This document shows positions 20,693 to 33,200 of a stretch of 64,000 bases of DNA, one piece after another. This DNA comes from Ceriagrion tenellum (lineage: Eukaryota > Arthropoda > Insecta > Odonata > Coenagrionidae). Location of the stretch: positions 145,969,200 to 146,033,199 of the forward strand of contig OY720633.1 in the NCBI GenBank assembly GCA_963169105.1, given 5' to 3'. Position numbers and translations under genes: made by a program. The notes under the pieces were generated by a model. It saw only the letters and a program-made list of their open reading frames with translations, did no database searches and was not told the DNA's origin. The first letter of the stretch is position 1, and each line of letters opens with the position of its first letter.

Positions 20693-23600
20693 TACTCAGG
20701 TACATACATAAGTGGTTTTATATCATATTTTCAGGAAGTTTGGACATTCAACTGGATGAATAACAAGTAAATTCATAATTTGTATGTAACTTTTAAAAAA
20801 TCTAGTTTTGGCCTTATCCTCTGGATGGTAACAAAAATAAATTGAAGTAAACCAACTAAAATAATGTCTAGTGCAGACAATTGGCTTGGGGATAGCTAAT
20901 AGCATGAAGCTATTTCTTTTTACAATAGCTGAGAGCTCGAGAGGAGATGATTAGATCATTGCAACAGAAGAGTGAGCACTGGCAATTGAGTAATAAAGGA
21001 AGATAAAATTACTTAAAAATGGCCCCCAAATTGATGGTAGGCATGGATTCCACTACTACTAGGAATAAAGAAACAATTATTTTCATTTTTACATTATCAT
21101 TGAATAAAATAATTGTTTCCATACTTCTAGTATTAGCTGAATCAATTTCTATCATGAATCGTTGATGTACCTAAAATGGGTATTTTAAACAAAGGGATTA
21201 ACATGAAACCATGAGTTGCTGCATGTGAAAATGATATTAAATATACAAAAAATATGTTTCCATTGAATTCAGATAAGAGTGCTGTGGTGTAAAATAATTC
21301 TGAAGGCATATTTTCACAATTCAAAATAAAAAATATAACCCTACATAATGAGTATGGAATGCATGAATAGGAGTAAGCATAATGACTAATAGATGCATTG
21401 TCAATGTAATGTAGTCTGGTTTTATTCTCTCATACAATATTGACTGCAACGCAGAACACTGCTCTCCTACCACATATTAAGACAATTGCTTTACATTTCG
21501 GGAGCTTCTCTTACTGCTAAAACTGAATTCACCATGCCAAAATATCACAGAGTAAATCATACCAAATGGACCTGGAATGTCACCCTTTGAAGAATAATTC
21601 CCATAAAATGACCAGCCATCTGCCCCATCTATCTGGCCTTTGCACTATGTAAGGCAAGAGTGTGTACTAGGGAGACCACGTGGACCTTCTAGCAATATTG
21701 AATGGTGAAGCCTGACTTATTTCCTGCAATACCCATATATTCAAAGTGGTAAACAACAGACCAGACTCTGAACAAAGGGTTTGAAGAACAAATTTCCCAA
21801 CCCAGAGGAAAGTCAATACAAAAGGGTGGGTAAAAGCATGATTGCCCCCTGCCTATACTCTTGCACACTCGTGGTCATGATGGGCTTCCCACTGGTTTAA
21901 ATATATACTACCCCAAACATGAATTAAGCCCTCCAGCTTTCATTCTTTACCCACAGGTTGCCGCATCATTATCCATTAGCACCTCTGATTCCTCACTATC
22001 ATCCTTTTCCATCCCTTTTTAACCTATCCCAGCATTTATTTAAAATGAAAAAATTACATGGACCATGGGTGAAATTGAAAACAATCAAACCAAAATATAT
22101 TGTTGAGTATTAGAAATGCTTTAAAAAAGTGTCCAGAAATGAAGTTGGAGGGTGCTCTAGATAAAAGATCCTGGGTCATAAAATTGTTTAAATTTAACTG
22201 AAGTTTGCAATTTTCATAGGAAGATATATCACTACAATTATTCTCAGATATTCTTGAACACAACAGAAAAGTTAATGAGCAAGACAAGGAAGAATTTCTT
22301 AGCAAATATTGTGACCTCAACTGACTACCTGGGCTAAATGTAAAAACAGGGAATTTTAAGGAGGAAGTTGAATCCACTCAAGTGAAGTAAGTACTTAGCA
22401 TCATAAATTATTTTTATTATTCTATAATACATAAATCACAGTTTCATAGGAAATCATATAATACCCAAAAAAATAATCAGTTCTTCACTGTAATGACTCA
22501 AATTTTGTCACAGTATCTTATGGAGCACGACGCCTAATTTTACTCCCATTCTTCAGTAAGTATCCAAATACAGGGTTACAAAATTCATTCAATGTATTTT
22601 ATGAAGGAATGTTTTAGGTAAGATTAGCTTAAAATTGATACATATATGCAGTCTACTATAACGTGCTCTTTTGACCTCCTATAGCAAGTTCATTGACAAA
22701 GCTACATCAAGGTCTTATTAGAGGACCTTTAGGAAGGAAAAAATATTCAAGTGACTCACATAAAATCTACTTCTTTAAAACAAGAAAGAGATCCTAAAAG
22801 CATGGCACAAACCAATTCAATCCTTAATGTTGTCTTTTTCAAATCATAAAATAAATTGTTAAAGACAAAGACCTAAGCTTCAATCTCATCAGTATAAATA
22901 TCTAATCGATAAAATAATTACTTCAATTGTGGAAATAAAATTTTCTCTACACAATCCCTACAAGATGAACAACTCAACCAAAATTTACCCATTCACAAAC
23001 ATCATCAACAGAAACATGTACTTTGTTTATTGAAAAAAATCCATAAGCATTCAAAAGAAATGCTTAGGAAATTATAACTCAGTTAATAAAACCAAGTGAC
23101 ATAAGGAATACTTTTAGCTTACAATGGAGCACCAGTACATTGTTCAAGTTATATCCTTATGCCTACAACAGTAAAAATCATAACAAGCCATACGTGTATG
23201 GCATTGTTCATATACCCTGACAGGCAACTATCAGCCTCATAAAGCTTATCAAATCTATAAGTATGGTGACAAGAGAAGAAACTAGGATAAAAGAGCATAG
23301 AATGACTCATTAATCCACAAGGCTTTGCACAAAGGCCTGGATTATATAGCAATATAACAAGCAATGGCAACATACATATACGTATATATGAGCAATCATA
23401 AATTCATCCACACAGGTATATATCCTAAATATCACAGAACTAAGTTTTGAGGCTCATAAATACTAACTCTAACATACAGAACACTTGAGTGCATCTAAAT
23501 GCGTTAAGTGGAAAAGTAGAAGTATTCTATGCGATTGAAGAACATTTATAAAGTAGCTCATTGGTTTTTGCCAGGTAAAAAACTGTAATTCTACTGATAC

Positions 23601-24077
23601 AGCTTTTAAAAGAGAGGCTGAAGTCATCAACATCAAGCTCACCTTTGTTACTGACTGCCATCAAACCAGCAATTTTAATACGAACATTGCCTGCCTGATG
23701 TGATGAATGGTAACATTTTTAAGTGAGATCAACAACTTTCAATTACTTCAACTTCTAGAAATGTGTCGTTAACGATATAATATGAAAAGTTTACCTAGTA
23801 ACAAAAAGGTATCACTTTACTCAAGGTGCACACACATGACAAAAGTCAGCATGCTTCTTACAAATTTGACATTTTGTCTCTTCACAAAATAATATAGCCA
23901 AAGCAATCACACAAATGTTTGAGGGATAAAGAGCCTCTGAACAGAGAAACTAACTCTAGACTTGCAAATGCACTGCTCCCCTCAATCACCTCCCACTCAG
24001 GAGATCAATCAATTGGCAATATACTGGCATGAACTGTAAGAAGATGCTTCAAATAACTATGGCAATCCACATAATGA
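20693..24077. other. AT-rich region downstream of lipin
   Basis: This stretch presumably includes the lipin 3' UTR nearest 24078. No gene is recognised on either strand. The ORFs here (for example 22054-22377 minus) lack domains and look like chance frames in AT-rich DNA. Confidence 0.5.
23026..23031 (-). promoter_or_regulatory. Possible distal lipin poly(A) signal
   Basis: This is the first canonical AATAAA on the minus strand that I found downstream of the exon 15b stop, about 1 kb away. Another is at 22413-22418. Either would give a long AT-rich 3' UTR. Positional argument only. Confidence 0.25.
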
Positions 24078-24282
24078 TCACTGGACAGATATCTTCTCCT
24101 CCTTAACTGTAGCAGTCTTAGTTGTCACCTCAGAAATAGGTAACTTGAGGTTAGGCAGTGGGGCAACTATCTCTGGAATAGGATCTCGCCAATACATAAA
24201 ATTGGTGAAGTCCTCAGATGATGTGTTGTCCTCTGGCAATGGGGGAAACATCTGGTCCACAATGTAGCTCATGTTTGAGTAC
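24078..24282 (-). CDS. Lpin: Lipin canonical terminal exon 15b
   Basis: The acceptor TGCAAACAG|G joins the TC of exon 14 to make Ser1025. YSNMSYIVDQMFPPLPED and FTNFMYWRDPIPEI follow. The FxNFxxWRxPxP block is the conserved lipin C-terminus (human FSNFTFWREPLPP). A Lys/Glu-rich tail ends in TGA at 24078-24080, for a 1092-residue protein. Confidence 0.94.
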
Positions 24283-27200
24283 CTGTTTGCACACGAAAGA
24301 GAGAATGAAAATGAGAAAGTGAACTGTGCTAAGAGAGATACGATCCCAATTTTTTTATGAAAACATATACTCTCAGGCTACATAATGAACTTTAAAACTG
24401 TAAGTATAGCACATTATCCAATACAACTGTTGCTTTTTAACATAATTAGTTACAAATGAAAAGCAAGAAATATGCAACTTGTTTCATGCTGAGTGAAAAT
24501 TATACCATTACATGTAAAACACAAGAAAGATTAAATGACAGAGCCTGAGGAAATAAAAATACACCAAAAATGTCAACTAAGTGAAACTAGGAATACCACC
24601 CTAGTTGCGAAATTCATCAATATTAAATGCACATTTTCCATGTTAAGAAAAAAATGCCCCAAGAATGAACGATAGTCCATATTAAAAACCCATTGTTCCT
24701 AAAAATATTTTGTTCTATTAGACATTCTTAAAGCAGCAAAGACAACATCATTACCACCATTCACAGACAACAAGCATAGACATTCAAATACAAAATAACA
24801 CATTCACATGCAAAATTTCATCATGAAACAAAGCAGTTCAAAGACAATTTCATTATGAACATATTCATACATGGATAAAATTATGAGTGCTACTTCGAGA
24901 GACAGGTAACTGACCTGAGAAATAAGAGCATATGAACCTTTGAATTTACAAGTTTTTTCCATCCTGCATTATTTTGAGTATATCAATAATAATGCAATAC
25001 ATTTTTTCTTAGCTTGTATACAATGGTTTTACCAAACACTAGTAATGTAAGTGTAACTCTGCGGTGTCATTGGCTATGACATGCCAGAAAGATTTCTGAG
25101 TAAGCTTTTAACAAGATTTTTAAGCCTATAGATTCTAGTAGTAAATATTGCTCTACGTTGTTATGCCCATTTAAAATGATGAAGCATACAATCATGATGG
25201 CTGCATAAACTCCCTATCTGCATTTAACCTCACCTTCATCAAGCATGGAATAATGACTTAATGACATATCTTCGGCAGCCAATACCGACATAATGAGACG
25301 GCATTAATGGATAAGTAGTAAACAAGCCACAATTTTTATTTTATCTTTTGAGCCAGATGTAATCGATAATGTATTGTGTCAATGTTCCAGAAAGGATTGT
25401 ATGATTAAATACTTCTCATCAATACACAATCTCACACATTGAGCAAGAATCATTATGCATTAATGATTCACATAAGGTGTGTAAAAGTTAAAATTTCTAC
25501 AAATGAATAAAAAATTCCATAGCCTGATCATATATTTTCCATCTAAAACATGGGAATCTTCAACCAGTATTGACATTTGCAGTCAATCTTTTCAAAAGCT
25601 TCAACATTTCTGAGACCCACACTACTTTGTTCCTCGTAAATAAGCACATTTGAAAATCATTAAATAAACATTGGAATGATAAAAAGATTTAAGTTTATAA
25701 TCTGGCACGGACAGAGTAACACGCCTTGAAAATGGAAAACAAGTTGTTTTCCGAAACGTCGGCAAACATGAAGCCAATCACCTGGTGCAGAGCCCGAGAA
25801 GAGTTTATTAAACATTGGAATGTTGCATGCTGCCCACAGATTCCATTCAACATATGCCACAATATTCATTCAAACAACCATATAAATTAAAAAATAGTAC
25901 ACAAGCCCAAAACATGTAATGGATATCAATCATTTCACAGATTGCTGAGGGAAGATATTCATAATACTAAGTGTTAAAGAATGAACATAAACAAGACTAA
26001 AATCTACAATTAAATCCTTATACCACCATTCCAGAGAGGTCCTCCTCACACAAGAGATTCAAAGAACAGTATCCAGTTATTAGCCACAGAAATAAGCAGT
26101 GCGCTACGCTAACATTAGCAGGAAGCCAAGTTACGGGAGAGATTGCCATATTGAATAGACGTGTCATTGAAGCACTCAAATGTGAGGGAAATGTAGGAAA
26201 CCATGGCGATGGGAATGGAAAAGAGAAATGTTTGGATTTAGAAGGCCATGCGTGATTGAGCACCCTATTCTTACCCATGTGCTGGCCAAGTGCGTGCAGG
26301 GCTGAGGCAAAATACTCAATTGCCATTTATTCCATCACTCTAATGAGTGTATCTGGAGCCCATTGAGCTCCAGGGCATGAGGTGCCATCTTATTGAGGGG
26401 TGGAAAAAGGTCATCCACAATATAACTTTGGCCTGAGTAGCTGTGAAAATAAAACGAAGCCCCCCTTCCCATTAGCCCTATGATACAATTATTCAGGGGA
26501 TGTTGAGGACCACAGGGCGATTGCTTATGTGTATTTAAACGCTCACAGCTGCACACTTTTTGCACAACCAAATGAGCCAAGTCTCAGCCTTCCCAAAAGC
26601 TCAGCCACATGAGCTTAACCAAAGTACATTTAACCTGAAATATGTGCTTAAGAAAACTGAAGAATGGATAAAAGCACATAAAATGAAGTGCATACTGGCA
26701 ATGCATTTTCAAAACCTTGCTTCCACTATCTTTTGTGCACAGTATACCAATCTTCAGCGACAACCATTCAAAAAATAAAAGAGACTTGTGAAAAACATAC
26801 ATAGGCAAAATAAAGAATCAGGAAAAAAGAAGAGAGAAGCATCAAGTAACTGATTTATCAACCCTCACTTAATCATGCGGAAGAAACAGATAATGCAAGG
26901 GTTGTTAAAGAAAAAGTCTTATCATTACAGTGAAAAGTCCTAGATTACAGTGAAACTTTGCTGAACCAAATGGTTACACTCTGCAAGTAAGCTGCATTGA
27001 AGTAATCATTAATTCAAGGGAATTTTAAGAATTATTTTCCTCAGATGGAAACAATAAATCTAAAGAAACCCCTGAATTTACTATGTGCCAGTCAGTCCTA
27101 TACCATGTATCAGTATAGTATCAACACAGCTATGCCAGAGTCACTTAACTGCAAGTGCACTATAATAAATTCAATTCAATTTCTGGAATAAAATCTTCCA

Positions 27201-30200
27201 CTTACGCAAAAAAAAGCTGCAAAATCCATATAGCAATTTGTAAAACGCGTAGAAACCATGAATTGAACCACAGGCTTGTGGCTAACTGACCCAATATGCA
27301 CATCTCTACACAAACCATGAATCATACAGAACATCCAGGATTATGCAGGGGTCCAGATTACTGAAGACCTACTATGCAGTGTTCTAATCAGTAACTGAAA
27401 TGTTCTCTAACCTCCATGTAGAAGATGTATGTAGAGATGTCTTTGAATGGGCCGAAATGGCGGCTGAGAGGAGTGATTGGAATGACTGCAAGAAAGTGAT
27501 AGCCCTCAGCATGTACTGATAAGTAAGTTACATAGAACATTTTTCTGAATGGGACCCAGGTTTAGAGAGCTTAAGGAAATTCCACCAGCATTAATCCTAG
27601 CAACATAGCATGAGGTGAGTTATAGGAATACCTGCATTTAAGTGATGGTGGTTCAAGGGCAATTCTCACAAGATGCAAATGTCTAACTAAGAAAAGAACA
27701 CACAATTGTCTAAGAAAAATAACTCATCTTTACCTTGAAGAAAAATAAATAGTTATGATATAGGAAGTTTTGATCTTTTCAGGAAAATAATCGTGAACAT
27801 GGCCACTCAAGGAAATTGCTTGAATGCAAACCACATTCCGTATTCACCAAAGCTTGACAAAGATTTGGGTATTACACAAATGTGAATAAGTACTGGAGGA
27901 ACCCACATTCAGCAAAGTTTCACTATACAAAGAATTAATGAAGCTACTTGATAAATCTATTTATGTAAAAAAATATTTCAACTATGAGATAAAAAATTAC
28001 TATTCAGCATGCTAGTATATATCTAAGTCCATTAGGGTGTTTGGCATGCATTGATAATTTTTGGCACCCTATGTCAATTGATGCATCAAAATCAACTTGT
28101 GTTCTAAGAAATATCCTATACAAATGGAAAGTGAAAAACTTATTTAATAGAAATCCATGAAAACTTTCTGCTTAAATTAAATGGATCAAAATGCTACTCA
28201 ACATTCACAAGTACATATTTCTACATGTAACTGTCTTTGCCAAATAATTTGGACAACAAAATATCTAGTTTTTGAATGAAAAACAGGAACGCCTCCGCTT
28301 GTGTGGCAGAAAAAGGAAACTTATATAAAAACTTGTAATTTTTCATGCAAATAGAAGATACATACACAAGTAGCAGAAACAATTGGCAGCTTAAAGCTAC
28401 AATGAGATTGCACAACTGTACTGATTAGAATCAAAAAGATTCTAAATGCCACAAAAAAGGCCAATAATATTAAGACTGAAAAGAAAATAGGATTTGTATT
28501 AGATAAATGGGATGTTAGAAGCAATTATTATATTTTGAGCAAGTGTTGTTCAGGGGTGCCTATTCAGAATTCACCACAGCCCAGGTATACCAACAAATAT
28601 GTGTTACCCTTTCCAATGACATATTCCATCATTTTTTGTACTATTCTCATTTACAAGCATAGCTATTTAGGAGTCACACATCAGTATTAATGAAAGTATG
28701 ACCTTATCAATACAGGTCACATGACCAAAGAAGGCAGAAAATAAATTTCAAATGCAGTAGAATTATGCATTCCCCTTCAATTGTCGCTTGATACATGTTA
28801 CTTAATGTCACAGAGCAACAATAATGGAATTATAACGAAATGGCATTCCACACTTAGTGGACAGTATGGAGATTCATTCACATCTCTCTTATGGAGATTC
28901 ATTCCCTGAGCCAATCTCCATTAGGCCAGAGGTTTGATGATAGCCATTTAGGTGTCTTCAGATGCATAAATATCATTTACTGAAATAACTAACTTTCATT
29001 TAGCTTGGAGTAGGATTTGGTAGCCTCCGAGGCATAGAGGTGATGACAGGGAGCATAAGTTAGGCAAAAGCATTCTCCAAAAGGTCCACACTGTCAACTG
29101 AATGCGGAGTGCTCTACCCATTTTATGTGAGTAAAACAATATTGAGATCCAAATAACAGTAATTTTCAACTTACGAGGATTGGAAGGTTTGTGTAAGCTC
29201 ATGTTTAAGCTCTCCCTTGTGATTTATAGTGAAGATGCGAACAATAGGAATTCCAACCGCACGATATGCCCATACATCCTGCAAGTAAAATAATTTATGA
29301 ACTTCTGAAAACAATAAACACATTAATCAACACAATATTTTCAATATAATACATAGTTTCTTGCTTCACTTGGTGGAAATATATGATGTAAATAATAATA
29401 AAAGGTACTTAGTTTTACAGGAACTGAATAAAACCAAGTGCCTTTTATTATGAGTGACAATATTTTCAGGCTAATTGATTACATGGATTACATTTGAAAT
29501 ACTCAAAGATCACTTTAATAATAAACAGGTATGTCTCAGCCAGCAATGAGAGTCATCTACACGGAAAAACATTTATAAAAAAGTCAATGAGTAGTGGGCC
29601 TCATGAAAAATATCTCAACAAAATAAAAATTGGAGAGGTTATCCAGCTAAACAACCATTTTGAAACTATATCTTTCAAACCACAATGAAACAGAGCAAAC
29701 TCTAGAGCATCATAGCCCTTCATAAACAAAAATGTACATTGCTAAGGTTCATGAAGGAGATGAAGACTATGACACATGCAGGCACCAATGGGAATAAATT
29801 AATAAGTGGCCATTCAGCAAAGAGGGATACCAAAATAAAATTAATGACTTGTGCACTTTGTACATTGCTCATAAAAGAAATGCTATATCATTTAAAAACC
29901 CATATAAAATTTTACTCTGCATCAGCCTAAAAGTTAATTATTATCTATAACAATTCTCAAATAATGAGCACAAAAATAGGTTCTCTCCTCTCCTTGAATG
30001 GAAAATATTACTTCCTTTCTCTTAAAAGAAGTAGGTACGACCATTTCAATATGTAAATCATTTGATGGTAAAAGGGAGAAAATAACTCATACACGCTATT
30101 TCTTCAAGAATAAAGTAACTTTAAAAGGTAGCTGGCTCAGGTTTTCCAATTAAGACAAAGAGTAGATTTCAATCACAGATGATGGTGCTAATATTTCCAA

Positions 30201-33200
30201 AACAAGGCGGCTACATTATGGTAGCTAGTGAGTATTAGCCACATAACTGAGCTATTACTCTTAAAAGTAGTTTCAACTTTAAGTCAGCACATTAAACAAG
30301 CATGGCCAGCAAGAGAACCCATATCAATACTTACATTAACTTTGTTGCCATATCCAGCATAAAATGGTTTGTAGCTTGTGGGAAATAATGCCTGGATATC
30401 TTTCAAGCAGGATATTTTAAACTCTTCAGGCTTCTTTTCAATCACTTCCCTTAATTAAAAAAAGGCAAAGAATTAAGTTATAACAAGAATAAGCACACAA
30501 TAAATAACAGATACTTTGTCATTCTAAATAAATAGAGAGCTATGGAGCATTGAAAGCAGTGATAGCAGCAGTGCAGGTCTCTGCATAATTCAACCAGATA
30601 CTTCTGCTGGTATATTCCTGGCCAATATGCCAGTAAACTTTTAAACATCTGATGTTAATATTTATGCATAAATGAGAAGATAGAATAATAAAATTAACGT
30701 GGAATCATTGGATATGAAAACTTATACCAAAACATTCATCTTAGACTGCAATTTACATCAATGAATGAAGCACAGCTTAAATACATGTAACTCCACCTTT
30801 CAACATATCGTTTATAGCTTTATTTCAACGATTAAATTGAAAATAATGACACGATGAAATTTATCTCTCTATCACTCTCATTAAGGGTATTTCTAGGCAC
30901 ACTAAAAGATGAGCATACATTCATTTTATAAAGGTTTACAACACTATTTTTCCAGCTATATGAGAATTGTAAAACATATAAGAGTAGATACAAATTTGAT
31001 TCTCATTGAAAAATATTTAAACTTGAAAGCAGGTTTTTTGGTTTGCTCTTAGTCCATGTGAAGCAAGATTAATGAATACAGTAAAGTAAGCATTAAATAG
31101 ATAGGCAAATGACTAACTCTTGAGAAGTAAATACATCATCAAAAGAGTGAGCACACTAATGCAGAAGATATAAGTAAGTTGTACATAAATGGAATGAGCT
31201 AGTTGATGGGATCTAAAAAAATAAATGTAATCCCCTTTTTCTGGGCAGAAATTTTATTGAAAATGAAATTACTTCCAATACTTAGATGTAACTGGACTAA
31301 GGGTTTTAAGTAAATCATCAAAATGTATGTATGCATGCATAAACTAGAATTCTTTTAACACAATACTAACCTGTGAAGGGCACTAATTAGACTGGTGGGG
31401 TTTAGTAAGAGAGGTCCCTCAGGAAGGGAAAGGTCTCCTTGTTTGATGGATTTGAGGTATTCCCTAGTTATCCTTGCTTGGCCTAAAAGTAGAGACAAAA
31501 TAATCCATTTATAATGAATGGCTCATTCAACCACACATAAATGCATGTTTAATATGAGCTCCAATGAAGTATTTTAACACAAAAAAATTGTTTATTTTCA
31601 ACTCCACTCTTTCTCCAACAAGCAGCTCAGAAAGCATTTCAGTCTCAGAGTTACAATGGATCAATGGGGAAAACTCATGAGTTAAGGTACTTATTACATG
31701 CTTACTAGTGTTTGTAAGAAAATCATTTTCCAAAACAAAGACTTCACTGTGCTTAAGAGATCTGATTACTTGGGGTTGACCTAAAAAAGTAATGGGTACT
31801 GGACTTTTGTATAATTACATTTCTATTGAAAATTAAGCTTCTTTTGCAGGTCACAATGTTTCTTAAGAAGCATCTACTATCAACTGAGAGTACAAGGCTC
31901 AGTTACAGTTATATCAGGCAGAAATTGCAACAGTTACCTGGGGTGAAAACTTGTGGATTGAAATATGCAGAAATTAACCTGAAATGGCAACTTATGCAGC
32001 TAATGATATGTACTTGATTTGCCACAAACAATACACATACTGAATGATGATATGAAGCCATGTCAATAGAGTACATTTTAATAAAAGTTTTCAAACAATT
32101 TCTTAAGCAAAATCAAAAGCCAGATTTTAAATCACAATACCTATTATGAATTTCTTTAACCAAATAATACATCCATCCTCATGAGTCCAAAGCAAAATCA
32201 CAATGGATTAAGTCAAGCCAACTCACCAATTGCTCTAGCAGATAAATATAAGAGACGATAACCATTGTTCTTGATTTTTGTGAACAGCTGCGCTACCCCA
32301 CTCTGCGCCCAATCTTTCCCCACAATTGGGAGGATGTGGCCCAGGACATCAGACCTTTGATAGAAGTAAAGATATAAAACAAAATAGTAAAAAAGCTTAA
32401 TTTATATTTTGTATTTTACATAACAAAATTTGCATTAACTACTACTCCAATATCAACAGGTGCGGCATGAAACCTCAGAAGATACTGTTTCAAACAAAAC
32501 TTTCATGAAACATTTCATAATTCCAAAGGCATATGTATAAATCAATGAAAAGCATTCTAGTGACAACCACTCTAATGGCATAGAATGTGCAGCAGTTCAT
32601 GAGGCTATGTTTGCAAATCATTGAGAAATATTTGATTGAGAACAGTGACATATTACAAACTATTGCCTCTAGAAAGGCTGAGGGGGTTATCATGCAAAGA
32701 AACCTTCAGACAAGATATATAGACATAGAGAGCAACATGATTATATTCAAGCTTACTGGTACTTAAATTTTGATGACAGTAGAAAAATCATTATATCATC
32801 TACTAAATATGAAATTAACAGGGATTCATCAAATCCACAAATTACTGGCCTCATGACACATATTGAGAGCAGAAATCTTAGAATTAGCTTCAAAATCCAT
32901 ACTTACTTTGTAATTGTTCCATCAATGTCACTAACAACAATCTTGTCATCAAAGCGCCATCTGTAAATATGGCACTTGCACCGTGTTGTGCCCTGGTAGG
33001 CTGTTGTGACACTAAACATTACCTCATTTGCACCTTCTTTGAGTTTCAAACTTTCCTGAAAGAAACATTATTTACTTAGCAACAGTTAAATGCACATATA
33101 TTTCCAATAATGAGTAGGGCAGCCGGGGGTAATGACAAATCAATGAGGCCAAGGATATGAAGTAGAGATGAGACAAAATGTACTGAGCAGTTCAAATGGA

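Noticed and set aside
25660..25869. 69-codon minus-strand ORF
   Set aside because: It spans the retro-insertion and both target duplications; not a gene.
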